Of a stretch of 64,000 bases of DNA, positions 7,602-16,100 are shown piece by piece. The translations under genes and the position numbers were made by a program. The DNA lies in NCBI GenBank assembly GCA_020633315.1, contig JACKDV010000023.1, forward strand, positions 1 to 64,000, read 5' to 3'. Within the stretch, counting starts at the first letter, position 1, and every line of letters begins with the position of its first letter. The notes under the pieces were generated by a model. That model saw nothing but the letters and a program-made list of their open reading frames with translations. It was not told the DNA's origin and did not search any database. Origin of the DNA: Myxococcales bacterium (GTDB lineage Bacteria; Myxococcota_A; Polyangia; Nannocystales; Nannocystaceae).

Positions 7602-9230
7602 CTAGCGAGGCCCGCGCGAGCCCAGCCGCGGGACCATCGGAGCGGTGACCCCGAAGGCATGCAGCGCCAGGTCGTTGGCCATCAGCCGCGGGTGGCCGGA
7701 GATGTCGACCGGATGGAGCAGCGCGCCCAGGGTGCCGCGACCCGGCAGGCGGGCCTCGAGCGCGGCGGCCAGCTCCTCGGGCGTGGCCCCGGTGACCCAC
7801 AGCCACCGCGCCGCCTCGGGCTGCACCACCTGCAGGTAGAGGCGCTCGAGCGGATCGCCGGCCCAGGCCCGCCAGGCCCACAGCACCACGAAGCCCATCA
7901 CCACCAGCATCTCCATCAGCATCGAGCGGGCCAGCACCAGCAGCAGCACCAGCAGGGCCACCGCCCCCACCGGTCGAAGCTGCCGGCGTCGCACCCGGGG
8001 GTGGGTGTGGACGGTGCGGGCCAGGGCCTCGGCCGCCTCGTCCACCGTGGGCTGCTCGGCACCCGCCCGTGCGCCCGGCAGCGGCTGGCCGTAGTGCCGG
8101 GCCCAACGCTCGGCCATGCTGGCGTAGAGCGCCATCGTCCCCGGCGCGGCCCGGGCCGCCTCGCCCAGCAGCGCGAGGAAGCCGGTCACGTCGGCGGCGG
8201 CCCGCTGCCCCAGCCGCAGGCCCAGCTCGGCCTCGGCCGGCGCCCGCAGGCTCGAGCCCAGCTCCACGAAGCGCTCGAGCTCGGGCCAGTCCCGCACCGC
8301 CAGGCGCCACGCCGCTCGCTCGTCGGCCACCGTGCGTCGGTGCAGCAGCGCGCCCTCGCGGTGCTCCATGTCGTGCGCCGCCACGAGGTCGCCATAGCGC
8401 GACACCAGCTCGCGGTAGCGCGGCGGGTCGGTCCACACCACCACGCAGCACACCTCGAGCAGCAGGATCGCGAACGCGGGCTGGGCCGCGAGCGCCTCGG
8501 CCTGGGGATCGAGCAGCAGCCCGGCCGCCTCGGAGCCCCGCCCGGCCTCGAGCTCGTCGTGCACCGCCGAGGCCAGGTCACCCAGTCGGGCGCCCACCGA
8601 GATCGCATGCGCCGCGCGACGCCGTCGATCCTCGTCGGGGGGCTCGTCGGCCGCCCGGCGGTCGCCCAGGAAGATCGGCTCCTCGGGATCGTCGTCCCAG
8701 CTCGGCGCGCCGCGGCGCCGCTGGGCCCGGGCCTCGCGCTCCACCTCGGCCTCGATCTCGGCCTCGGCCTCGGCCTCGCGCCGAGCCGCCTGCTCGATCC
8801 GCGCCCACTCCTCGACCGCGGCCTCGATCTCGGCCGCGCGCTCGCTCGCCGCCTCGTCGGCCACCTGCCCGTCGATGTCGGCCCGCCCGTCGATGTCGGC
8901 CCGCCCGTCGATGTCGGCCCGCCCTTCGTCGAGACCTCCGCCCTCGTCGTCGTCGAGCCCTCCGCCCTCGATGCCCTCCTCCTCGAGGGCCCGGCGCACC
9001 ACCTCGTTGGCCTGGCGCCACGCGTCGAACCACGCCTCCTGCTCGCGCAGGCGATCGTAGGCCTCGCGGATCCGCCGGAACTCGGCCGGGAAGCGATCGG
9101 GCTTGTAGACCTTCACCCGCCGCAGGTAGGCGCGACGGATCTGATCGGAGCTCGCCCCCGGCCGCAGATCGAGCAGCACGTAGGGGTCGTCGGTGTCGGG
9201 CAGCGGAACGGGGGGCTCGCGGCGGCTCAT
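7602..9230 (-). CDS. Membrane J-domain protein with altered HPD motif (KPD)
   Basis: This 542-aa protein starts with a J domain (YVLLDLRPGASSDQIRRAYL, then FRRIREAYDRL, residues ~17-60) of the kind that activates Hsp70 ATPases. The invariant HPD tripeptide reads KPD (VYKPDRFP), encoded by AAG, which would be expected to weaken Hsp70 stimulation. A linker with three 18-bp repeats encoding RADIDG (8871-8924) and a long acidic coiled-coil follow. Two closely spaced membrane segments lie near residues 418-450 (VGAVALLVLLLVLAR, LVVMGFVVLWAW). The start overlaps the stop of the upstream Hsp70 gene (ATGA), so this is a dedicated Hsp70/J pair at the membrane. DjlB/DjlC partnering with HscC in E. coli is a possible analogy. 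Confidence 0.82.
   Translation of the reverse strand: MSRREPPVPLPDTDDPYVLLDLRPGASSDQIRRAYLRRVKVYKPDRFPAEFRRIREAYDRLREQEAWFDAWRQANEVVRRALEEEGIEGGGLDDDEGGGLDEGRADIDGRADIDGRADIDGQVADEAASERAAEIEAAVEEWARIEQAARREAEAEAEIEAEVEREARAQRRRGAPSWDDDPEEPIFLGDRRAADEPPDEDRRRRAAHAISVGARLGDLASAVHDELEAGRGSEAAGLLLDPQAEALAAQPAFAILLLEVCCVVVWTDPPRYRELVSRYGDLVAAHDMEHREGALLHRRTVADERAAWRLAVRDWPELERFVELGSSLRAPAEAELGLRLGQRAAADVTGFLALLGEAARAAPGTMALYASMAERWARHYGQPLPGARAGAEQPTVDEAAEALARTVHTHPRVRRRQLRPVGAVALLVLLLVLARSMLMEMLVVMGFVVLWAWRAWAGDPLERLYLQVVQPEAARWLWVTGATPEELAAALEARLPGRGTLGALLHPVDISGHPRLMANDLALHAFGVTAPMVPRLGSRGPR
8871..8924 (-). repeat. Three 18-bp in-frame repeats (RADIDG)
   Basis: Three identical 18-bp copies (8871-8888, 8889-8906, 8907-8924) encode a repeated hexapeptide in the acidic linker of the J-protein. 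The period is a multiple of three, so copy number can vary without a frameshift. Confidence 0.85.
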
Positions 9231-10942
9231 CCCTTGAACCGGTCCACGAGGGCCGACAGCTCGGCCCGTCGCTGGGCGATGATGGAGGGGTCCTGCTCCT
9301 CGAGCGCGAGGCGGAACGCCCGCATCGCCGCGCCGAGCAGCTCGCGAGCGGGACCTCGCAGCTCGGTGTAGAGGCTCTCGGCCCGCGCCAGCGCCGTGGT
9401 GTTGGGCAGCGCCTCACGGGGGTGGAACTTGAGGCCCTGCAGGCTCTGTCGCGCCTGCTCGACCTGGTCGGGGCTCATGCGCCCCGGCGAGCGCTCGATC
9501 ACCAGGGTGGAGGTCTCGCCGGTGGAGACGATCGTCATGTCGACCTCGAGGATGCCGTTGAGGTCGTAGGTGAAGCGCACGTCGATCGCCTCCTCGCCCG
9601 CCGCCGCGGCCGGGATGCCCTGCAGGGTGTACTCGCCGAGCTTGGTGTTGTCGCGGCACAGCGAGTGCTCGCCCTGGAACACCTCCACGCGGATCTGGCC
9701 CTGGCCGTCGGAGGCGGTCACGAAGCGCTCCACCCGGCTGGCGGGCAGCACCGTGCCACGCTCGAGGATCGGCGAGAACACGTCGTCGAGCCGCCGCCGC
9801 CCGTGGCTCTCGATGGTCGACACCCCCAGCGAGAACGGGGCCACGTCGGTGGCCACCATGTCGTCGAGCTGCTCGTCTCCCGCCTTGAGAGCCACCTGCA
9901 CCGCGGCCCCCTGCGCCACCGCCTCGTCGGGCGAGATCGTGCGCAGCGGCGGCCGCCCGAAGAGGGTGCTGGCCAGGTCGGCCACCACCGGCATGCGCGT
10001 GGCCCCGCCCACCAGCACCACCTCGTCGATCGCCTCGGGCTCCACGCCCGCGTCGCGCAGCGCTCGGCGGATGGGCGGGTGCAGCCGCGACAGCAGCGGC
10101 TGCCACAGCTCGCGGGCCTGGTCGCGATCCAGCGGCAGCACCAGCGACTCGTCGGGCCGGTGGGGACCCGGCCGCACCACCGGCACCTCCACGCGCAACA
10201 GCTCGCTCAGGCGACACTTGGCCGTCTCGCACGCCTCCCACAGCTGCGCGCGACCGTGGAGGTTGACCCGCGGGTCGAAGCCGAAGCGCTCCTTGGCCTG
10301 CTCGGCCAGCGCGTTCACCAGCGCCTCCACGAAGTCCTCGCCGCCCAGCCGCGCGTCGCCGGCCGAGGCCTGGATCTCGATCACCCCCTCGATGATCTCC
10401 AGCACGCTGACATCGAAGGTGCCGCCGCCCAGATCGAGCACCGCGATCCGACACTCGCGATCGCGGTGATGCAGGCCGTAGGCCAGCGCCGCCGCGGTGG
10501 GCTCGTTGATCAGCCGCTCCACGTGCAGCCCGGCGATCTCGCAGGCATCGCGGGTGGCCCGGCGCTGCAGCTCGCCGAAGTACGCGGGCACGGTGACCAC
10601 CGCCTCCGCGATCTCCTGGCCCAGCGCCGCCTCGGCGTCGCGCTTGAGCTGACGCAGCACCAACGCCGAGAGCTCCTCGGGGCGGAAGGTCTTCGACCCG
10701 TGACGAAACTCTCGGTCCGTCCCCATGTCCCGCTTGAAGTTGCGGAAGGTGCGATCGGGGTGGGTCAGCGCCCGGGCCCGGGCCGCCGCGCCGACCAGGA
10801 CGGTCCCGTCGTCGTCGATGCTCACCGCGCTGGGGGTCTGCCGCTCGCCCAGCGCATTGGGCAGGATCTCGGCGCGGCCCTCGCGGAGCACGCCCACCAG
10901 TGAATTGGTCGTGCCCAGGTCGATGCCGATGCGCGTGGCCAT
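9227..10942 (-). CDS. Hsp70-family chaperone (HscC-like)
   Basis: This 571-aa Hsp70 has every nucleotide-binding signature: IGIDLGTTNS at residue 4, VVTVPAYF, INEPTAAALAYG, VLDLGGGTFDVS and VLVGGATRMP. A short substrate-binding part follows (RGTVLPASR, then the helical lid). The length matches HscC-type Hsp70s (about 560 aa) rather than DnaK (about 640 aa), and the long DnaK lid and disordered tail are absent. ATG 10942 is set by the family N-terminus. It overlaps the J-protein by ATGA. A housekeeping DnaK must lie elsewhere; this copy probably serves a special client or membrane site. Confidence 0.9.
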   Translation of the reverse strand: MATRIGIDLGTTNSLVGVLREGRAEILPNALGERQTPSAVSIDDDGTVLVGAAARARALTHPDRTFRNFKRDMGTDREFRHGSKTFRPEELSALVLRQLKRDAEAALGQEIAEAVVTVPAYFGELQRRATRDACEIAGLHVERLINEPTAAALAYGLHHRDRECRIAVLDLGGGTFDVSVLEIIEGVIEIQASAGDARLGGEDFVEALVNALAEQAKERFGFDPRVNLHGRAQLWEACETAKCRLSELLRVEVPVVRPGPHRPDESLVLPLDRDQARELWQPLLSRLHPPIRRALRDAGVEPEAIDEVVLVGGATRMPVVADLASTLFGRPPLRTISPDEAVAQGAAVQVALKAGDEQLDDMVATDVAPFSLGVSTIESHGRRRLDDVFSPILERGTVLPASRVERFVTASDGQGQIRVEVFQGEHSLCRDNTKLGEYTLQGIPAAAAGEEAIDVRFTYDLNGILEVDMTIVSTGETSTLVIERSPGRMSPDQVEQARQSLQGLKFHPREALPNTTALARAESLYTELRGPARELLGAAMRAFRLALEEQDPSIIAQRRAELSALVDRFKG

Positions 10943-10958
10943 GGTCCCGCTGCCGCCA

Positions 10959-10967
10959 AGCGTAGCA
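10959..10967 (-). promoter_or_regulatory. Extended -10 element of the Hsp70/J operon
   Basis: On the minus strand TGC-TACGCT (10967-10959) lies 16 nt before the Hsp70 start. The same nonamer is found upstream of the Fic antitoxin. No good -35 box accompanies it, as expected for extended -10 promoters. Confidence 0.35.
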
Positions 10968-10996
10968 CCCCCGGCGGGACGCATCGGCAGCGGGGC

Positions 10997-11025
10997 TTGC
11001 CAAGGCCCTCGCGCCTGGTCTACGG
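10997..11025 (+). promoter_or_regulatory. Candidate promoter of rpsF-rpsR-rplI
   Basis: TTGCCA (10997-11002) is separated by 17 nt from CTACGG (11020-11025); TACGGA with 18 nt also fits. Transcription would give a leader of about 65 nt before rpsF. Confidence 0.4.
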
Positions 11026-11052
11026 ATCGCCCCCCAACCACATCGCTCCTTG

Positions 11053-11071
11053 CTCCCGCTGCTGGCGGGGG
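11053..11071 (+). promoter_or_regulatory. Leader hairpin before rpsF (possible S6:S18 site)
   Basis: CCCGC (11055-11059) pairs with GCGGG (11065-11069), and the flanking G/C bases can extend the stem. Many bacteria regulate rpsF operons through an S6:S18-binding leader with a conserved CCG; here the position fits, but the motif match is only suggestive. Confidence 0.25.
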
Positions 11072-11097
11072 CCAACCCAAGCCCGAAAGGAGAGCCC

Positions 11098-11640
11098 ATG
11101 GCCGAAACAGCCGCCAAGGGCGTCGTGCACTCGGTAGCCTCGAAGCAGGGTACCCAGCGCGAATACGAGTCCGTCACCATCCTCCGTCCCGCCACGTCCA
11201 AGCCCGAGATCCAGACGCTCATCGAGCGGATGCAGGGCATGTTCACGGACTTCGGCGCCCGTCTCATCAAGATCGACAGCTGGGGCACGCGCATCCTCGC
11301 GTTCCCCGTCCGCCGCGAGCGCAAGGGCATCTACCTGTACTGGCGCTACCTGGGCGGATCCGACATCGTCGCCGAGTTCGAGCGACTGATGGGTCTGTCC
11401 GACAAGGTCATCCGCTTCTACACGGTCAAGATCGACGACGACGTCGATCCCGAGGCCCGTCCCAGCGAGGTGACCGAGGAGCTGCTCGAGGCCGCGTCCG
11501 ATCCCGGCCCCGATCCCGAGGAGCTCGCCCGCCAGGCCGCCGAGGAGGCTGCTCGCCGGGCCGCCGAGGAGGCCGCCAACCGCCGTGACGACGACTACGG
11601 CTACGACGACGACGACGACGACGACGACGAGGAGAGCTAG
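11098..11640 (+). CDS. rpsF: 30S ribosomal protein bS6 with long acidic tail
   Basis: bS6 sits on the 30S platform and pairs with bS18. The fold segment (REYESVTILRPATSKPEIQ, RLIKIDSWGTRILAFPV, KGIYLYWRYLGG) occupies roughly residues 20-115. At 180 aa the protein is much longer than typical bS6 (95-135 aa). Residues ~120-180 form an Ala/Glu helix and a terminal run of about eight Asp. ATG 11098 is preceded by AAAGGAG, a true Shine-Dalgarno, unlike most genes here. It is the first gene of the operon; bS18 begins 4 nt after its stop. Confidence 0.95.
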   Translation: MAETAAKGVVHSVASKQGTQREYESVTILRPATSKPEIQTLIERMQGMFTDFGARLIKIDSWGTRILAFPVRRERKGIYLYWRYLGGSDIVAEFERLMGLSDKVIRFYTVKIDDDVDPEARPSEVTEELLEAASDPGPDPEELARQAAEEAARRAAEEAANRRDDDYGYDDDDDDDDEES

Positions 11641-11643
11641 GCA

Positions 11644-11898
11644 ATGAGCACCGATGACACCCGCTCGGGCCGCGGAGAGGGCGGCGCAGGCAGCCGCCGC
11701 AAGCGCTTCGCGATCGCCCAGGACAAGAACCTGGTGCTGGACTACAAGAACCCCCAGCTCCTCAAGAACTTCCTCACCGATCGGGGCAAGATCGTGCCCG
11801 CACGGATCTCCGGGCTGAGCGCTCGTCAGCAGCGACAGCTCACCAAGGCGATCAAGCGTGCGCGCATGCTGGCCCTGCTCCCCTACACCTCGTCCTAG
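11644..11898 (+). CDS. rpsR: 30S ribosomal protein bS18
   Basis: bS18 (84 aa) binds 16S rRNA together with bS6 on the 30S platform. Family segments are visible: the basic RKRFAIAQDKN start, LVLDYKNPQLLKNFLTDRGK, and IVPARISGLSARQQRQLTKA with the basic end. The start lies 3 nt after the rpsF stop, so translation is probably coupled. Its order between rpsF and rplI is the canonical bacterial one. Confidence 0.95.
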   Translation: MSTDDTRSGRGEGGAGSRRKRFAIAQDKNLVLDYKNPQLLKNFLTDRGKIVPARISGLSARQQRQLTKAIKRARMLALLPYTSS

Positions 11899-11920
11899 GG
11901 ACGACCAAGGAGCGAGCATC

Positions 11921-12367
11921 ATGATCAGCGTCATCCTCAAGCAGGACGTGGACAACCTCGGACGGGCCGGCGAGATCGTGCAGGTCAAGCCCGGCTACGG
12001 TCGCAACTACCTGATCCCGCGCGGCATGGCCCTGCTGGCCACGCGCGGCAACGTGGCCCAGCACGAGCACTACAAGCGGGCCATCGAGGCCGAGCGGGCC
12101 AAGCTGCACGCCGAGCAGCGCAAGATCGCCGACCTGCTGCAGACCACCACGGTCTCCATCGCGCGCAAGGCCGGCAAGGACAACAAGCTGTTCGGCTCGG
12201 TGGGTCCCCGCGACATCGTGGAGGCCCTCGCGATGCAGAACATCGACCTCGACCGCCGCCTGGTGAAGCTCGACGACCCGATCCGCGAGACCGGGACCTT
12301 CGAGGTGCCGGTCCGCTTCAGCCTGGACCTGCAGGTCGGCCTCAAGGTCAACGTCGTCGGGATCTGA
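11921..12367 (+). CDS. rplI: 50S ribosomal protein bL9
   Basis: bL9 (148 aa) has an N-terminal rRNA-binding domain (VILKQDVDNLGRAGEIVQVK, then GYGRNYLIPRGMA), a long connecting helix and a C-terminal domain (KLFGSVGPRDIVEAL). The length equals that of E. coli L9. ATG 11921 is preceded by AAGGAG at 11907-11912. It closes the bS6-bS18-bL9 operon and is followed by terminator-like hairpins. Confidence 0.95.
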   Translation: MISVILKQDVDNLGRAGEIVQVKPGYGRNYLIPRGMALLATRGNVAQHEHYKRAIEAERAKLHAEQRKIADLLQTTTVSIARKAGKDNKLFGSVGPRDIVEALAMQNIDLDRRLVKLDDPIRETGTFEVPVRFSLDLQVGLKVNVVGI

Positions 12368-12384
12368 CCTCTTGGCCGTCCATG

Positions 12385-12508
12385 CCCCCCGCCGCCAGCG
12401 GGGTGCTCGGCAAGCGCGGAGCTTCCCCCCGCAAGCGGGGGGAGCTTCCCTGCCTCCGACGAACGCTCGAAGCTTCCTCCCGGTCGGGAGGGAGCTTCTC
12501 TCGTTTTC
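12385..12508 (+). terminator. Three consecutive hairpins ending the rplI operon
   Basis: Hairpin one pairs CCCCGC with GCGGGG around 12386-12402. Hairpin two pairs CCCCCCG with CGGGGGG around 12424-12441. Hairpin three has 14-nt arms (GAAGCTTCCTCCCG at about 12469-12482) with one wobble and is followed by a pyrimidine run with TTTT at 12504-12507. The flanks of hairpins two and three repeat AGCTTCC four times, so they may belong to a dispersed repeat. The last hairpin is the best terminator candidate. Confidence 0.5.
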
Positions 12509-12584
12509 GGGCCCGCTCGGTTTCGCGAGCCCACGCCCGCCCCATCGAGCGGCCCGGGAGTCGTGGGGGCTTGGGCGCTCGTCG

Positions 12585-12614
12585 TTGACAGGGGTGAGCT
12601 CGGGCGGCGACAGT
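12585..12614 (+). promoter_or_regulatory. Promoter of small lipoprotein gene
   Basis: A perfect TTGACA (12585-12590), an 18-nt spacer and GACAGT (12609-12614) end 5 nt before the ATG at 12620. The geometry matches the near-leaderless promoters elsewhere in the window. Confidence 0.45.
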
Positions 12615-12619
12615 GAGCC

Positions 12620-13021
12620 ATGGCTTCGAAGATGGATCGCGGGACGAAGGTCCGGGCCACGCCTCCTCCGCGGGGCCCGGCGCTGGCTCGGCCGGTGGTG
12701 GGGGCGCTCTTGCTGTCGCTGAGCGGGGTGGCCTGCGGGGATGACGACGGCACGGGGACCGACGCGGCGACGAGCGAGCAGCCGCCCATGCCCAACCCCA
12801 CCGACACGGCGCCCATGGTGCTGCCCACCTCGGACGACGGGACGATCCCGCCCATGCTCCCGCCGATGCCCGATCCCTCCGAGACCGAGGGATCGACCAC
12901 CGGGCCCGGCGACGAGTCGGGCGAGGGCACGACGGGCACGGGGGACTCGGGGGACTCGGGGGACTCGGGCTCGAGCAGCGGGAACATCCCGCCCATGCCC
13001 CCGCCCACCACCGGGGACTGA
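12620..13021 (+). CDS. Small low-complexity lipoprotein
   Basis: This 133-aa product has a basic N-terminus, a hydrophobic segment (VVGALLLSLSGVAC) and a lipobox (SGVAC), so it should be a lipid-anchored secreted protein. The mature part is disordered: Pro-Met and Asp/Gly/Ser/Thr-rich, with GDS tandem repeats near the end. No domain is recognisable. It is followed after 6 nt by a JmjC-like gene on the same strand. Confidence 0.65.
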   Translation: MASKMDRGTKVRATPPPRGPALARPVVGALLLSLSGVACGDDDGTGTDAATSEQPPMPNPTDTAPMVLPTSDDGTIPPMLPPMPDPSETEGSTTGPGDESGEGTTGTGDSGDSGDSGSSSGNIPPMPPPTTGD

Positions 13022-13027
13022 GCCGCG

Positions 13028-14068
13028 GTGAAGCGAGCACTGGTCCGACCGCGTCGGGGACGGGCGACGCGACCGCTCGCGGCGGTGGTGTCGGACCGCT
13101 GGCAGCGCTGGGTGGCCGACAACCTGGTGCGCGGCGTGGCGGCCCGCGACCTGGTGGCCGGGCTCGAGGGCGGCGGCGTGCCCGGGGAGCTCGCGCGACG
13201 CACCGTGGCCGCGCTGGCCAGCTCGCCCGCGCTCGCGGTGGCGCACGAGCGCGAGCTCCGAGCGCGGCGTCGGGCCCAAGTGCTGCGGCTGCGCGCCGCG
13301 GTGGGCCCCCGACCGCTCGCGCTCGAGCGAGCGCCGGCCCCCGATGCCGCCACCTTCTTCGCCCGCTACTGGCAGACCTCCACCCCCGCGCTGTTCCCCG
13401 ACGTGGTGCCCCGCTGGCGCGCCCAGTGGACCCCCCAGAGCCTGCGCGAGCGCTTCGGCGAGGTCCGCATCGAGGCCTGCACCGGGCGCGAGGGCGATCC
13501 GCGGCCCGACGCTCACTGGGAGCAGCACCGCGTGGAGCTGAGCCTCGCGCAGTTCGTCGATCGCATGCTCGCAGTGGAGCGCGGCAACGACCTCTACCTC
13601 ATCGCCAACAACCGCAACACCGCCCGGCCCGAGCTGCGGGCGCTGTGGGACGACGTGGTGCTGCCCCCCGGATGGTTCGACGAGCCGCGCCTGCCCTTCG
13701 GCTCCGCGCTGTGGCTGGGGCCCGCGGGCACCATCACCCCGCTGCACCACGACACCTCCAACATCTTGTTCTGCCAGATCCACGGGCGCAAGCGCATCGT
13801 GCTCGCGCCCCCCTGGTCCGAGCCGCTGCTCGACACCGCCGACGGCGTCTACAACCGCCGCGACCTCGCGGAGCTGGCCGAGGCGGGCATCGAGCACGTC
13901 GAGCTCACGGTCCGGGCCGGCGAGTCGCTGTTCATCCCCGCCGGCTGGTGGCACGACGTGCGCTCGCTCGACGCCTCGGTGAGCCTGGCCATCAACGCCT
14001 TCGCCCGACCCAACGCGTTCGGCTGGTACGCCCCGGGCAGCCTCCGCCGCCCGGGGCTCGGGTCGTAG
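13028..14068 (+). CDS. JmjC/cupin_8-like Fe(II)/2-oxoglutarate oxygenase
   Basis: This 346-aa protein resembles cupin-like JmjC hydroxylases that modify protein or small-molecule side chains. The metal ligands are visible: HxD in ITPLHHDTSN and the distal His in FIPAGWWHDVRSL. A lysine in HGRKRIVLAPPW could bind 2-oxoglutarate. The first ~110 residues are basic and helical without a known domain. The start is GTG 13028, 6 nt after the upstream stop. The substrate is unknown; known relatives hydroxylate ribosomal proteins or other protein targets. Confidence 0.75.
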   Translation: MKRALVRPRRGRATRPLAAVVSDRWQRWVADNLVRGVAARDLVAGLEGGGVPGELARRTVAALASSPALAVAHERELRARRRAQVLRLRAAVGPRPLALERAPAPDAATFFARYWQTSTPALFPDVVPRWRAQWTPQSLRERFGEVRIEACTGREGDPRPDAHWEQHRVELSLAQFVDRMLAVERGNDLYLIANNRNTARPELRALWDDVVLPPGWFDEPRLPFGSALWLGPAGTITPLHHDTSNILFCQIHGRKRIVLAPPWSEPLLDTADGVYNRRDLAELAEAGIEHVELTVRAGESLFIPAGWWHDVRSLDASVSLAINAFARPNAFGWYAPGSLRRPGLGS

Positions 14069-14084
14069 CCACCGGCTCGCTCGA

Positions 14085-16064
14085 TCACCGCACGACCGAG
14101 GGCACCGCCTCGACCTTGGTGACCGACTCCTCGCTCCGCAGGCTGTAGAAGAGGAACGCCGGGATCGCCACCGCGGCCGCCACCCCCAGCACCGCCGACG
14201 AGGCCAGCGCTCCGTCCATGCGGGTGCCCGCCCGCGCCTGGTAGGCCAGCGCGCGATCCGAGCTGGCGTAGCGGGTGGCCAGGTCGCCGTAGAGCGCGGC
14301 CGGATCGCCGCCCTCGGCCACCGCCCGCATCACCTCGTAGGCGGCCTTGCCCTCCACGCCCCGTGGATCGCCCAGCAGCGCGATCGCCACGTGGATCTCC
14401 TTGGACTGCTTGGGCGGAGCCATCCACATCGACAGGCCGCTGATCGGCGCCACCACGGCGCGCGCCATGCTCATCATCTGCTCGGAGGTGATCCCGGGGG
14501 GCAGCTCGCTGGCGGGGATCTCCTTGGCCACCACCGCGAGGCCCTCGGCCACCTGCGGGCTCTGCAGGCCGTCGAGTGACATGTGCATCACCACCGACGC
14601 GCTGCGATCGACCAGGCTCTGTGCCAGCGGCTTGGGCAGGCTGCCCGCCACCTCGGGGCTCAGGTCCGCGCCCGCGTAGGCGCCGATCTTCTCCACCGCG
14701 TCCTTGCCCGCGCCGAGCACCACGCCCGCGTAGCCGCCCCCGGCGAACAGCCAGCCCTCGGGGGTCAGGCCCATCGCGGCCAGCAGCTCGCCGCCCTTGG
14801 CCGGGGTCAGCGTCACGTGCACCGCCTGCGTGGTCGCGCCGCCCACGGTCACCGTCTCCATCGCCGCGGCGAGCTTGGTGCCGTCGGGCAGGTCCTTGGG
14901 GAGCTGGTCGAGCTGGGAGCCCGCCATCGCCACCAGCCCTCCCGCCGGGCCGGGATCGGTCACGCCGGCCAGCGCCACCAGGGCGTTGGGCTCGGCCAGG
15001 CTGCCCAGGAACAGCTCGCCGGTGAGCTTGGCCAGCACGTTGTGGAACATGAAGGGGGCCTCCTTGGCCTTCTCCTCGATGCCCGCGGGATCGAGCTGGG
15101 TCCACACGAAGGCGCTGCCCGGCGCCGACATGCCCAGCGCGGGGCTGGGCCCCGAGCCCAGCACCTTGGCCGCGCCCTCGGGCAGCTCGGGCAGGCCCAC
15201 CGTGATGTGCACCAGGCCCGGCGGGGTCGCGATCGCGACCACGCCCTTCTTGCCCGAGTCGTTGCCCATCAACATCAGCACGTTGGCGTCGTCGATCACC
15301 GCGGTGCTCACGTGCTCGGCCACCTTGGCCCGCAGCCCCGCCGCGTCCTTGCCGGGCGCGTACTTGGTGAGCAGCTCCTCGCCGTCCGAGCACATCACGT
15401 AGCCCGGGGCGGCGTCGACCGCCTTGCAGTGCTTGGGCACATCGTCGGGCTCGGCCCCCAGCGAGCGCATCAGCGCGGGCAGGGCCTCGGGGTTGCTCGA
15501 CCCGAAGATCACCACGTCCTCGTCGCCCATGTCGGCGATCACGATGCCCTTGTCCGCCGAGAGCTCGGGACCGTGCAGCGCCAGCTCCACCGCCTCGTAG
15601 CCGTCGAGCACCCGATCGACCTCGGCCTTGGAGCCCGCCTCGCCGTCGGCCTCGGCCGCCGCGGCGATCCGCTGCAGCACCGGGCCGATCGCCACCAGCG
15701 TGGCGTCGCCCACCGCGAGCAGGTCGTCCACGTCGCGCACCACCACGAGCTCGTCGCAGCCGGCCGGCACCAGCTCGAGCAGCGCATCGAGCTCCATCGG
15801 GTAGCTCGCCTCCTCCTCCACGATCGCCTGCACCGCGGCCGCGAGCGCGGGGCTGGTGTCGGTGGCGGGCGGGGTCTCGGGCTCGACCTCGATCCCCCCC
15901 TCGTCGCCGGCCTTTGCCGCGGGCGGGGGCGGGGCCTCGGGCTCGGCGGCCTCGCCCGCGGGCGTGGTCGCCTCGGGCTTGGTCTCCTCCTCGGACTTGC
16001 AGCCGCCGACGCACAGCGCCAGCAGCAGGGACATTGGGACGAGCGAACGCGTGGGGGCGGACAT
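14085..16064 (-). CDS. Large lipoprotein with C-terminal hydrophobic segment
   Basis: The 659-aa product starts with a lipoprotein signal (LLLALCVGGC). A Glu/Pro/Ala-rich linker and a long mature domain of unknown family (residues ~75-610) follow. Near the C-terminus lies a single hydrophobic helix (SSAVLGVAAAVAIPAFLFYS) that resembles the IPAF stretch of type IV pilin N-termini but sits at the wrong end. ATG 16064 follows TAGCTT (16077-16072) by 7 nt, and TTGCCT (16100-16095) gives a 17-nt spacer, so the mRNA is probably leaderless. It converges with the JmjC-like gene. The function is unknown. Confidence 0.75.
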   Translation of the reverse strand: MSAPTRSLVPMSLLLALCVGGCKSEEETKPEATTPAGEAAEPEAPPPPAAKAGDEGGIEVEPETPPATDTSPALAAAVQAIVEEEASYPMELDALLELVPAGCDELVVVRDVDDLLAVGDATLVAIGPVLQRIAAAAEADGEAGSKAEVDRVLDGYEAVELALHGPELSADKGIVIADMGDEDVVIFGSSNPEALPALMRSLGAEPDDVPKHCKAVDAAPGYVMCSDGEELLTKYAPGKDAAGLRAKVAEHVSTAVIDDANVLMLMGNDSGKKGVVAIATPPGLVHITVGLPELPEGAAKVLGSGPSPALGMSAPGSAFVWTQLDPAGIEEKAKEAPFMFHNVLAKLTGELFLGSLAEPNALVALAGVTDPGPAGGLVAMAGSQLDQLPKDLPDGTKLAAAMETVTVGGATTQAVHVTLTPAKGGELLAAMGLTPEGWLFAGGGYAGVVLGAGKDAVEKIGAYAGADLSPEVAGSLPKPLAQSLVDRSASVVMHMSLDGLQSPQVAEGLAVVAKEIPASELPPGITSEQMMSMARAVVAPISGLSMWMAPPKQSKEIHVAIALLGDPRGVEGKAAYEVMRAVAEGGDPAALYGDLATRYASSDRALAYQARAGTRMDGALASSAVLGVAAAVAIPAFLFYSLRSEESVTKVEAVPSVVR

Positions 16065-16071
16065 GCGGGCG

Positions 16072-16100
16072 AAGCTACGCGGCGGCCCGGGGCGAGGCAA
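16072..16100 (-). promoter_or_regulatory. Promoter of the large lipoprotein gene
   Basis: TTGCCT (16100-16095), 17 nt, TAGCTT (16077-16072), then 7 nt to the ATG. No Shine-Dalgarno is present. Confidence 0.45.
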
